DNA of 10,300 nucleotides. Origin: Coemansia sp. RSA 1804. Its lineage: Eukaryota > Kickxellomycota > Kickxellomycetes > Kickxellales > Kickxellaceae. The stretch spans positions 1 to 10,300 of the forward strand of contig JANBTH010000870.1 in the NCBI GenBank assembly GCA_027578815.1, given 5' to 3'. Below, in pieces: positions 1 through 8,331 of the stretch; the stretch's first letter is position 1, and every line of letters begins with the position of its first letter. The notes below the pieces were generated by a model that searched no databases, was not told where the DNA came from, and saw only the letters and a list, made by a program, of their open reading frames with translations. The translations under genes and the position numbers were made by a program.

Positions 1-341
1 GAAAAGTATAGAAAATAGGAAATGCTAGAGGAAATTGTCAAAGCGGGGGTGAAAAACAAGAGCGAAGACAACAAAAGCGCTCTCACAAGCTACAGAATGT
101 TTCAGTTGCAGATCTCGCTGTTCCTGCACACACCCCGCTTGATTGCTAGAGGAAGAAGTGACGTGTGAGACAGAATAACGGAACAACGCCTAGCAATCAA
201 ATATCAAATCAAGTCTTTGCTAGCCGAGATGTGCTTGCTGCACTGCCAACAAAGCCTCATCCGCCTCTCTTTCCTCCGCTCTTGACTTTTCCACTATTAC
301 GCTTTCCATCCAAACTTTCTCTAAATATACCGACACGGGTA
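1..341. other. Upstream region of the F-box gene
   Basis: No gene is supportable here. The frame of the F-box gene stays open back to a GTG at 165, but that stretch has no ATG and reads as low-complexity Pro/Leu/Ser-rich sequence, so I treat it as 5' leader. Positions 255-325 on the + strand are rich in C and T, as is common just upstream of fungal start codons. No clear TATA box is visible. Confidence 0.55.
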
Positions 342-1250
342 ATGGCTCCATCTGGTATCGCCGCGCTACCGGACGACGTTCTGTTCCGAATATTTGCACT
401 CTGCAACGGCGACGATCTACGCTCGCTTTCCGAGGTCAATCGAGCCTTTCGTGCTGTTGCTCAAGATGGTTTTCTATGGAAGGTTATATACCGCAAGCGT
501 TTCTACAGCGAGCCAGACAGCGGCTCACGGCCGTGCCAGGACCAGTACAACGACAGGGACTGTTTGGCTCTTTCTGTTGCCGACAGCTGCGAAATAGTTC
601 ACGGCCACCCGCCATACTGGAGGTTTTCAGTTGACTCGCGCAGTGTTTTTGGAAAGGTGGCCCTGCTTAACGGTGTGAGCTGGCTTAGTGTGCAAGGCCG
701 CCTGCAAGGGGTCCATACAGGCAAATACAGGGCTGTCTGGCGTCTCTTTGTTCTACCACATGCACGGAACATATTTGACATCCGGTTTTCTGCACAGACG
801 TCTCTGAGCCGGACTGTAGAGGGGCGGCTTCCACCCAACGCTAGCCTGTTAGAGTTTGGCTCCGACTATTTTGACTTTGTGATTCCCGGTGTGCTGGTTG
901 TAAAAGCACCATTTGAGAACGTATTGCTCGAGTGTACTTGTACTTCACGCGAATGGAAAACAAACATTGCGCTGTGTTCTGCGCGCCTTGAGCCTGTGGA
1001 CGATACCCCTCGCGCACGGCGTGCTCGTGCTCGCGTGATGATTGGCAACGCATTAACATCTCAAAACAATGTAGATGCCAGGAAGCAGCTCCGTCGTTTG
1101 GGCAACAGCAGACTCCAGCCTGGCGCCGCATACAATCTATGGAAGCCTTGGTCAACAGCAGGTTGGGCGGAGACATTATTTATGGCGCTATTTTGCTTAC
1201 TGCTTGCTGTGTTGTTTGCACAACTCTTGTTTGACAAAACGAGGCGGTAG
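342..1250 (+). CDS. F-box protein with PP2/lectin-like domain and C-terminal membrane anchor
   Basis: This intronless gene encodes 302 aa. Residues 8-50 are a classic F-box (LPDDVLFRIF, then a leucine/valine helix and FLWKVIYRKRF), the part that binds Skp1 in SCF ubiquitin ligases. Residues about 105-218 form a beta-rich domain with the spacing of plant phloem protein 2: WLSVQGRL, GKYRAVWRL, a central DYFDFVI strand, and a closing WKTNIALCSARLEP. The FBA sugar-binding domain of animal FBG proteins is a similar alternative. Arg-rich patches follow at 224-231 and 247-257. Residues about 277-297 (ETLFMALFCLLLAVLFAQLL) are one hydrophobic segment ending in KTRR, which fits a tail anchor in the ER or outer mitochondrial membrane. 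I chose ATG 342 because it is the first ATG in frame, has G at -3 and +4, and sits 7 codons before the F-box. Inferred role: a membrane-tethered substrate receptor, possibly glycan-binding. The F-box and anchor are firm; the PP2 assignment is moderate. Confidence 0.85.
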   Translation: MAPSGIAALPDDVLFRIFALCNGDDLRSLSEVNRAFRAVAQDGFLWKVIYRKRFYSEPDSGSRPCQDQYNDRDCLALSVADSCEIVHGHPPYWRFSVDSRSVFGKVALLNGVSWLSVQGRLQGVHTGKYRAVWRLFVLPHARNIFDIRFSAQTSLSRTVEGRLPPNASLLEFGSDYFDFVIPGVLVVKAPFENVLLECTCTSREWKTNIALCSARLEPVDDTPRARRARARVMIGNALTSQNNVDARKQLRRLGNSRLQPGAAYNLWKPWSTAGWAETLFMALFCLLLAVLFAQLLFDKTRR

Positions 1251-1255
1251 TGGTC

Positions 1256-1261
1256 ATTAAA
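1256..1261 (+). terminator. Possible poly(A) signal ATTAAA of the F-box gene
   Basis: An ATTAAA hexamer lies 5 nt after the F-box stop codon. It is the common variant of AATAAA, but it is unusually close to the stop. Any 3' UTR must run into the opposing SEC1 gene, whose stop codon is only 68 bp away. Confidence 0.3.
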
Positions 1262-1318
1262 GTACCCATCAGACTATATGAAAGGCACAGCCAATTATTG
1301 CCGCCATGGCATTACCTA

Positions 1319-4300
1319 CTACATAAGCATCTTGAGATGGAGGCTCTTTAGATCGTCCACAAATCCGCGAGGAGTGATAATGTGGGTTGAGCCGATATAC
1401 ACCTGCCGGTTAAATGTCCGCGCAATCTCGTAAACGGTGCGCATTTCGGACAATGTGACACCTCCAGCAATGTAAATAACCAATACTCCGCCCTCCTTGG
1501 CTTTGGGCGCCTAGATCCAAAAATATGGCAATAGCAAAAACGGCAAATCTAATATTCTGTATAACTACACCGCTGTTTCCGGTGTATTGGCTTGTTGTAG
1601 AAATGATATAGTGCCTACCTTTTTCTGGTCGCTGTCGCCTCCCCATTCCCCTTTTTTTCTACATTGTTAGATTGGTGGTTGGTTCATATATTGTAGAACA
1701 TAATGCTTGTAAGATAGCAAATGGTGTCAGGTCTGCACTTGCTTTTAGATAATTCAACCAGCTCCCAAACATAATAACCCTATTTCAACAAAATCCAATA
1801 CAAAGCACAAAATGGCACACTTACCTTCTAAGAGATGCTGCGCTAACATTTAATACATGCTTTGGCGGGCCTTCAGGAGGTGCCTTGCCAATCCACGGGA
1901 ACAATTTAGTGCAAAGTTCCCCTGCGAGACTTTCCTATATTAAAAGTACCAGCCATACACATATAGAAAGTGTGAGATATAAGCAATACAATTAAAGTAA
2001 CGCATTGACAGTTCTTATCTCAAGCAAGAGACAGAAAAATCTAAAAAGGGCTTTATCCTTCAGACTCAATGCAGCTTACCCTAATGATGCTGTATACAGC
2101 CGGGGCAAAGCTTGTGCACATTATATCCTTGTTCGTCTGCAAAACGGTATTCCATTCGTATTTGCCGCACTTGTCAACCGGGATATCCGGATGGTTTTCC
2201 TCGCTTGACTACAATAGATATATGCAGAATACGTCCATTCTTTGTTAACTGACAGTTTCTTGCTATATCAGGTATTCAATGTAATTAATCCGTAACCGTG
2301 CTCCTCTTTACTTACATTCTGGTTTTTTGTTGGAATTCCAAATTGCTGCAGATTTACGGCCGCACGTCTGTCGTTGATTGTAAGACATTGAGGTACTTGC
2401 TCAAGTCTGCGTCGGTCAAGCTCGTTACCGCCATTAACCATTACCAGATACAGAAACAGTAGCCTTATTCTGTCATACTTTCTATAGCATTGACAAGATT
2501 AGTTTAGATGCGCAGTTGATTTTTTTAGTGCTACAATTTAAAACCCCTGCGTTATATAATATACATGATTCTTTTCTAGATAGTATATTCTACTCACTCT
2601 ATTGTCTGGTTGTCTAGCAATGTAATCAGTCGAAGCTCTAAAGATGTACGAGTGACAGGCTCTCCATTGGACGATACTCCGGTGACCAGCTCCTAAATTT
2701 AACAACAGAAAGTGTATAACGTTTATCTAGTGTTCATAAAATAAGTAACCATTGATGTGCATAGAGCCACAAACAGATTTTAAAGCTAGAATAAATACCT
2801 GCTCAAACTCCGATACAGCAGTGAGTTCTTGTTCGTTAATAATATCGAGGCATTCGCTTGCCAAGTCAATGTGTAGCGAGTACTAAACAGATTACCACGC
2901 ATGAGAAGCAACCATACAAAGCTTACATTCTCTCTTGTTTTATTTTATGTAAAAGATAATACTTATAACCTTAATTAGTACACAAAATACCACCAGTGTT
3001 TTGACTAGCAATTCCGCTAAAATAACAATATCCTTACCATTGCTTGAAGCTGGTTAAATTCTGGAAACTCCGAGATAGCTACTCGCAACTCGTCTAGCGT
3101 TAGATTTCTGTCTCTATAAGATGCAAATCAGTATTAGCAGACCAATATTCTGGATTTAGAAAAAAAGTATAAAGATTAGTATCATGTCCAATGATTGGAA
3201 AGAGTAAACCTCCCAGCACTTTTTCTTACTACTTACTGCGTGTGTGCGGCCTTTACGCCGGTATTCTTACTAACCATGGACCCGAATTGCGTAGCAAGTT
3301 CTTCTGCAACACGACCTAGATGTTTGTGTCTATGTTGACGCCAGAGCATATCAGTCTGTTCGCTGAGAGTAGCGCTTGCTTGGCGTGTCTCTCCTGCCAA
3401 AGTGCTGATTTCGTACGCATACTTGTTCCCGTCCTCTAGGTCAATAAGATCGTGAACTACTGCCTGGTATGTGAACTCGTGTAACAGAGGCGCATACATG
3501 TCAACCGATCTGTCAAGGATAATAACCGTTGAAGGCGGCGCATGGGTTGGGGTTTCATGAGGGTTGGTGCTTCTGTTTAAATTGTGAGCATAGTAGCAAT
3601 TCAGCTTTTGCTGGAGCTTCTCAGCCATTTCTTTGGCAATCTTTGGATATTCAACATTTCCAGCGGCCAGGCTTTGTGCGGGACAGTAGTAGCGAATGTA
3701 GGGCTGGATCCCAAGACATGCAATTACGCTAAGGACCCTGTCAGCCGTTGCATTCAGGTCCCTGTAAAACATGTCAGACGAGTGCGGCGAATAGAGCGCG
3801 TAGAATGGGTGCTCTGAAGGAATTGTCAAAAAGACCCGCGACTCGATTGCTACAGTTTTATATTCAAGTAAACTATCACCCTGTTTGTGAGTGTTTCAAA
3901 ATGTCGCAATACAAGTGCATGGGCTACATGTCTTCTCTTACTTACGGTTGTATTCTATATAGAGCTCCTCAACGCGTTTTATGTACGGTCCGGCGGGCGA
4001 TTGGCGCAGCGACGAAAGCAATGAGTCAGAAAGTGCGCCGGTGAAAAACAAATGAGCACGCGCATATCTGGTACGTCCTGCCCCAGACTGCTCCAAAATG
4101 GGCTGAAAGTCCTCAATTACGCGTGATACAGAATCTTCAGACGGTACTAGTATGTAGACAGCCTCGACGTCGGGGTACTGCTGTCGGCTTCTAGTGATGA
4201 GCTGGACAGCTACATGAGTTTCGTACTTTTAAGCACTGGCAGTAATATTTTTTTTAGTGAAATGTCAGATCCGGCTCGCTAACAGTTCTAATGAATGCAT

Positions 4301-4640
4301 CCTCATTCTTATACATGGAATAAAAGCTCAAAGACATCAGTTGCAATATTACCCATCACGTTTTGCTCGAGGATCTCGTGCATTTTCAGCACAAACGAAA
4401 CAATCTTTAACGACGGCCGATCAACCACGACCACGCGCCACTTGTTTGGCGCCACAGTTGAGCTGATTGCATCGACGATCTCTACAAGTCCCAAGTGGAT
4501 GGCAGATGAAATTAATGAGCACATGGTGCAGCCAGAACATATATTGAGTTGGATGGCTTGCTCTCTAATTGTTTTTCTCAGCATTGCAGCACGTGTGAAC
4601 TGGAAAAGCACATTGGACGTTTACGATAGGTTTCCTCCAT
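1319..4640 (-). CDS. SEC1: Sec1/Munc18 family protein (exocytic SNARE regulator), 12 coding exons
   Basis: SM protein that binds syntaxin/SNARE complexes for vesicle fusion at the plasma membrane. Exons in order: 4640-4625, 4481-4353, 4209-3946, 3849-3237, 3113-3038, 2882-2799, 2692-2598, 2481-2316, 2208-2080, 1934-1825, 1658-1619, 1510-1319. They total 1914 nt in one frame: 637 aa plus stop. All 11 introns (96-166 bp) are GT...TAG and their phases join correctly. Landmarks: KWRVVVVD (19-26), YPDVEAVYILVPSEDSV (60-76), HLFFTGALSDSLL (101-113), ESRVFLTIPSEHPFYALYSP (139-158), the signature VIILDRSVDMYAPLLHEFTY (245-264), KYDRIRLLFLYLV (427-439), IYIAGGVTLSEMR (586-598) and VYIGSTHIITP (611-621). 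Length is normal for Sec1. The first intron (4482-4624, donor GTAAAC) and the 16-nt first exon are the least certain part. ATG 4640 has A at -3 and G at +4, and a stop lies upstream in frame. The alternative is ATG 4584 read straight through, which gives a Cys-rich N-terminus atypical of the family. Confidence 0.9.
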
Positions 4641-5681
4641 CTTTTTTTGCCAGAAAGCCTCTTATCGCAAACTGATCAGACTTTGGGAGCCAGTGAACGA
4701 AAAAAGGGACTAACGCTATGCGTGCTTATTCCGGAAATGGATGGAATTAGAAGAGGAGAAAGCATGCGCGCAGTTATGACGCATTTAAAGAATTTTAATG
4801 CTCCGAACGCATTTCATTGTTTTCGGAGAGAAAATTTTGACACAAGAGGAAACGTACTTTTACGCAGCATCTCGATGAGAGAATGTGGGTTAGAATCGGA
4901 CGACTCCATGGCAAAGAAAACCTTTCTAAAGCACTATAGCGGAATAGCAATACGGTAATGTGAAGATTCGGAAAGAGACGCAGGAGAAAGCGCTGGCAGT
5001 TTTGGTTGGAAAATCTCTGGAGAGGAGAAAGAAGCCCCCTTTTTGAGTTGGCGACCACCCCAGGGTTTCTGCTTTGAAAGATGCAGATCCAGGTGCGACT
5101 ATGAAGAGAAAAGATCATGGCGGCTGAAAACCCATGGACTCAATGTCTGATAAGCGAGATCCAGACGCAGATGTATAAATAGATGTAGATAAAACACGCC
5201 GATTGGTCTCGATTTCCCAAAGCCATATAAAAAGATCAAACTGCTGGAGGAAAAAAGAAAAGCGAATTTGGCTCTAAAACGGCCATCCACAAGGGCCACA
5301 AGGCCTTTTCTGCTCGCCAAAGAAGCGAAAATGCGCTAAAATAAAAAAGAACGTGACCAAAAGATGCAACGCGTTATTTTGGCTTTTGGTGCTTTAAGAG
5401 GAAGCGCTTTCTGTTGTTCCTGTAAAACAAAACAGAAATTCCTCCGCACCCGTTCTTTCTTCTCATCAATGATCGCATACAGTCAAAGTGCCATCTTTGC
5501 CACTTGTATTCTCATTCCCATTCCCACTCCAGCAGAAAAGCACGTCACAGCAGCGAGCTGGCGGCGAGCAATTGCTGCTTTTGGGAACTTTTCCTTTTTC
5601 TGGCCCAGTGAAGAGGTTACGGCTTTTTTTTTACAAACAATAGCAAAATGGCTTTGTGAGAAGAAAAATCCTCCGCATCTA

Positions 5682-5697
5682 GTTTGTTTGTTTGTTT
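5682..5697 (+). repeat. Tetranucleotide microsatellite (GTTT)4
   Basis: Four perfect tandem copies of GTTT, followed by GTC, lie just upstream of the TATA box at 5705. It is a short simple repeat that may vary in length between strains. No function can be read from it. Confidence 0.85.
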
Positions 5698-5704
5698 GTC
5701 TGGA

Positions 5705-5712
5705 TATATAAA
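5705..5712 (+). promoter_or_regulatory. TATA box (TATATAAA) of the serine dehydratase gene
   Basis: A full-consensus TATATAAA on the + strand is followed 20-50 nt downstream by a C/T-rich tract (about 5731-5764, including CCCCTTTTTTTT), a usual arrangement around fungal transcription starts. The start codon is 295 nt further on, so the 5' leader would be about 250 nt unless a leader intron is removed. A pyrimidine-rich stretch ending in CATAG at 5966-5970 could be a leader acceptor, but no convincing donor was found. Confidence 0.5.
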
Positions 5713-6006
5713 GAGCTGAGCTGCCACGCTTTTCATCTATCCCTTTTCGCCCCTTTTTTTCTCCTGGCGCCGATACATGTTGCAAAATACGCTGCCTGTC
5801 TTTCTCTTTCCAAATTTTCCCTATCTATCTGCTCCTTGGTTTTCATCTTTTATTATAAGGGTCCTTGTTCCTTGACCACATCTGGTTTTATTGCATATTA
5901 TAATATCTACATCTCTTACTTTCCACACACCATCTGTATTATAGTCTATTTCACTTTCTTGCTGCCATAGGTACAAAGCACCGCTCTTCTTATATTGCGC
6001 CCAACA

Positions 6007-8270
6007 ATGAGTGTCTCCATCCGTGTTTTGTCGCGTAGCATCGTTGCCACATCTCGCGTATCTATAACAGCACGCGCCAAAGGCAATTTTTCGGTACTGA
6101 AGATGCGCAGCGCCGTACACACTAATGCAAGAGAAATTGGAATGGCGCGGCTTGTCAGACATGGCCGTCGAGAGCTGTCGACCACGTCAGCCATGCCCGA
6201 GGCTGAGCCCCAGCGCTCCCACCAGAACGACAAATCCGCAGAGGCTGCTGACAAGAGTACTGCAGAGCACGAGTCCACAAACCATGCCGTTGTCAGCACC
6301 TTTGACTTGTTTTCAATCGGTGTTGGACCTTCGTCTAGGTAAGTTTCCCATTATCATCCGGACTGGAAAAAGTCTTCTACATGCGCCAGCAGCCACACTG
6401 CGCACTGACCACCTCCTTTATTTTTTTTCACTGGTGCAAGTCAAAACAATAGCATGGAGTTGTAATGGAGGAGCGTGTGGGTGGCATAGCTACTTTCAAA
6501 AGTGACACGTGGATGTTTCCATTGCATATGGCTGCCGAAAAATATAGCAGACTTGGATTCTTCGGCGATTTTTATACTAATAATGTATCTCTTTTGATAC
6601 ATGTCATTGCTAAACTTGCCGTCTCTGCGACACCCACGATATGTAGCCACACCGTCGGACCAATGCGTGCAGGCAAGATTTTTGCGCAGGATCTTGTGGA
6701 TCACAAAATCCTCAGCAAGGTAGCCAGCATCAAAATAGACCTTTACGGCTCGTTGGCGCTCACTGGCATTGGGCACGGAACACCAAATGCAACATTGATG
6801 GGACTGGAAGGCGAAATGCCTGAAACAGTGCCAACCGAAACCATCATTGCACGAGTCGAAGCAATGTACGAGACAAACACAATCACACTCAACGGAACCC
6901 ACCGCATCCGCTTCAACCCAGACAAGGACATGACACTCCACTACTACGAATCGCTTCCGCAGCATCCAAATGGAATGCGGTTCACAGTGTTTGATACAAA
7001 CGGCGACATGCTAGCTACAAACGAGTACTTTAGCATTGGTGGTGGTTTTGTTGTCAACGAGAAAACACAGGTTGCTCATGGCGAGAATGTGTTTTACCGT
7101 GATACCAAACATGAACCAATGTACAACTCGTCATCTTCACCGTCTTCCAAGACGGAATGTGGTCCACTGGAACAAGCAGCAATGTACGAGCGCACACAGC
7201 AGGATCTGGTGACTGCTGCATTGCCTTTTAGAACGGGAAAAGATCTGATCGAGATGTGCGAGCGCGAAAATCTGTCTATCGCCGAGGTTGTTTTTCTCAA
7301 CGAGCTGCAATGGAGAAGTCGCGACGATGTGGTCAGCTCTGCCTATCGCATCTGGAATGTAATGGACGACTCTATTCGCAGAGGCTGCTTATCTACAGAA
7401 GCCAAGCTACCCGGACGCCTCAATGTGAGCCGCCGTGCACCGCGTCTGTATCAGAACCTGATGCGCGGGATCTATGGTCCTGGAGGCAGCAACCAAGGCC
7501 AGCTGTCACAGACACAAAGTCCTGCTATTACCGACGGAATTCAAAGAATGATGGCCAAAACAGATGACAAACATGCTATTGCAAAGGGCGAGCTTCCGCA
7601 GACATTGCTCACCACCACCCAACGCACTGAACTCACCGGGGTATTCAACAAGCGCCGGCCCGCTCGGCGTCTTTTGCTCCCACAGCTTGACTATTTGTCA
7701 GTGTACGCAATTGCTGTTAACGAGGAGAATGCGGCGGGCGGGCGAGTGGTGACTGCGCCCACCAACGGTGCAGCAGGTGTCATTCCAGCAGTGCTCAAGT
7801 ACCATCTTGAGTTTCTGAGCGAGGACCCGTCGCGCGATATCCTGGAGTTCCTTTTTACTTCTGCCGCGATAGGCATGCTGTACAAGCGCGGTGCATCTAT
7901 CAGTGCTGCTGAGATGGGATGCCAAGGGGAGGTTGGTGTTGCCTGTAGCATGAGCGCTGCAGCGTTCGCGGCCGTCATGGGAGGTACGCCAGCGCAGGTG
8001 GAGAATGCTGCTGAAATCGGAATGGAACATAATTTAGGTCTGACATGCGATCCAGTCGATGGCCTTGTACAGATTCCATGCATCGAGCGCAATGCGTTGG
8101 GCGCAGTCAAAGCCGTCACTGCGGCGCAGCTGGCGCTTCAAGGCGATGGTAGCCACAGAGTTTCTCTTGACCAGGTCATTGAGACAATGAGGCAGACTGG
8201 CCAGGACATGATGAGCAAGTACAAAGAGACATCGCAGGGCGGGCTTGCGGTCAATGTGCCAATATGTTAG
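6007..8270 (+). CDS. sdaA: L-serine dehydratase, [4Fe-4S] single-chain (SdaA) type, putative mitochondrial
   Basis: Converts L-serine to pyruvate and ammonia with a [4Fe-4S] cluster, unlike the PLP enzymes usual in eukaryotes. Exons 6007-6338 and 6647-8270 join in phase 2 (AG|C = Ser111) to give 651 aa. Residues 1-65 are Arg/Ser-rich with no acidic residue before Glu43: a likely mitochondrial presequence. The beta domain starts at FDLFSIGVGPSSSHTVGPM (99-117) and includes YGSLALTG and YFSIGGGFVV. The alpha domain has NEENAAGGRVVTAPTNGAAG (469-488), GCQGEVGVACSM, GMEHNLGLTCDP and PCIERNA. Cluster cysteines are Cys536, Cys578 and Cys589; their 42- and 11-residue spacing matches the Legionella enzyme as I recall it. 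The last residue, Cys651, sits where that enzyme has its cluster-capping tail cysteine. About 62 extra residues (roughly 385-450) and a shorter Ser-rich insert (about 239-265) are absent from E. coli SdaA. ATG 6007 has A at -3. Substrate specificity for serine is inferred from the family. Confidence 0.93.
6339..6646 (+). other. Intron of the serine dehydratase gene
   Basis: Donor GTAAGT and acceptor TAG at 6644-6646. Splicing fuses GVGPSS to SHTVGPM, which restores the conserved family motif exactly. At 308 bp it is about twice the longest SEC1 intron. Retention would stop translation at once (AGG TAA at the donor). It contains TACTAAT at 6575-6581 and GCTAAAC at 6609-6615 as branch-point candidates. 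From ATG 6465 to the acceptor its sequence is open in the frame of exon 2. Confidence 0.92.
6583..6602 (+). repeat. Inverted repeat (7-bp stem) inside the serine dehydratase intron
   Basis: ATGTATC at 6583-6589 and GATACAT at 6596-6602 are perfect reverse complements with a 6-nt loop (TCTTTT). The hairpin lies between the TACTAAT motif and the TAG acceptor. It may be chance in A/T-rich sequence, or it may shorten the effective distance from branch point to acceptor. Confidence 0.6.
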
Positions 8271-8289
8271 ATACATGTAGTTGACACAC

Positions 8290-8295
8290 AATAAA
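8290..8295 (+). terminator. Poly(A) signal AATAAA of the serine dehydratase gene
   Basis: A canonical AATAAA lies 19 nt after the stop codon at 8268-8270. Cleavage would be expected roughly 10-30 nt further on, next to the inverted repeat at 8316-8331. Confidence 0.6.
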
Positions 8296-8315
8296 GGTTT
8301 CTAACGATGGCACTT

Positions 8316-8331
8316 GCTAAATCAATTTAGC
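8316..8331. repeat. Perfect inverted repeat near the serine dehydratase 3' end
   Basis: GCTAAAT at 8316-8322 and ATTTAGC at 8325-8331 are perfect reverse complements separated by CA. The 16-bp near-palindrome sits about 20 nt after the AATAAA, where 3'-end processing is expected. The 2-nt gap is too tight for a full hairpin, so the innermost pairs would open. Confidence 0.7.

Larger units (their letters stand above)
4641..6006. other. Divergent intergenic region between SEC1 and the serine dehydratase gene
   Basis: This 1366-bp stretch serves as upstream DNA for both flanking genes. Open frames of 60-115 codons occur on both strands (for example 4647-4958 and 5364-5711), but they overlap each other, resemble no family I recognise and contain low-complexity sequence. 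I call no gene. It holds a TATA box and a C/T-rich tract near the serine dehydratase side, a (GTTT)4 run, an inverted CCAAT (ATTGG at 5202-5206) and TATAAATA at 5174-5181. Purine-rich + strand sequence dominates 4960-5360. Confidence 0.6.

Noticed and set aside
165..341. Longer N-terminus of the F-box protein starting at 165
   Set aside because: The codon at 165 is GTG and no ATG occurs in frame before 342. The added residues are low-complexity and precede a complete F-box.
2005..2208. 67-codon open frame on the + strand
   Set aside because: It lies antisense to SEC1 exon 9 of 12 (2208-2080) and the following intron. The - strand has a clear protein-family match.
3529..4044. Several + strand open frames (67-98 codons)
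   Set aside because: They are shadows of the large SEC1 exons on the - strand and have no family features of their own.
4647..4958. 103-codon + strand frame next to the SEC1 start
   Set aside because: It shows no recognisable domain, overlaps competing - strand frames, and sits where SEC1 promoter or leader sequence is expected.
5364..5970. Overlapping open frames on both strands upstream of the serine dehydratase gene
   Set aside because: They span the (GTTT)4 repeat, the TATA box and the pyrimidine tract. Their composition is that of promoter and leader DNA, not of a protein.
6441..6965. 174-codon - strand frame across the serine dehydratase intron and exon 2
   Set aside because: It is antisense to well-supported coding sequence and has a Cys/Val-rich composition with no family match.
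7691..8119. 142-codon - strand frame
   Set aside because: It is antisense to the conserved cluster-binding part of the serine dehydratase and is a by-product of that codon usage.
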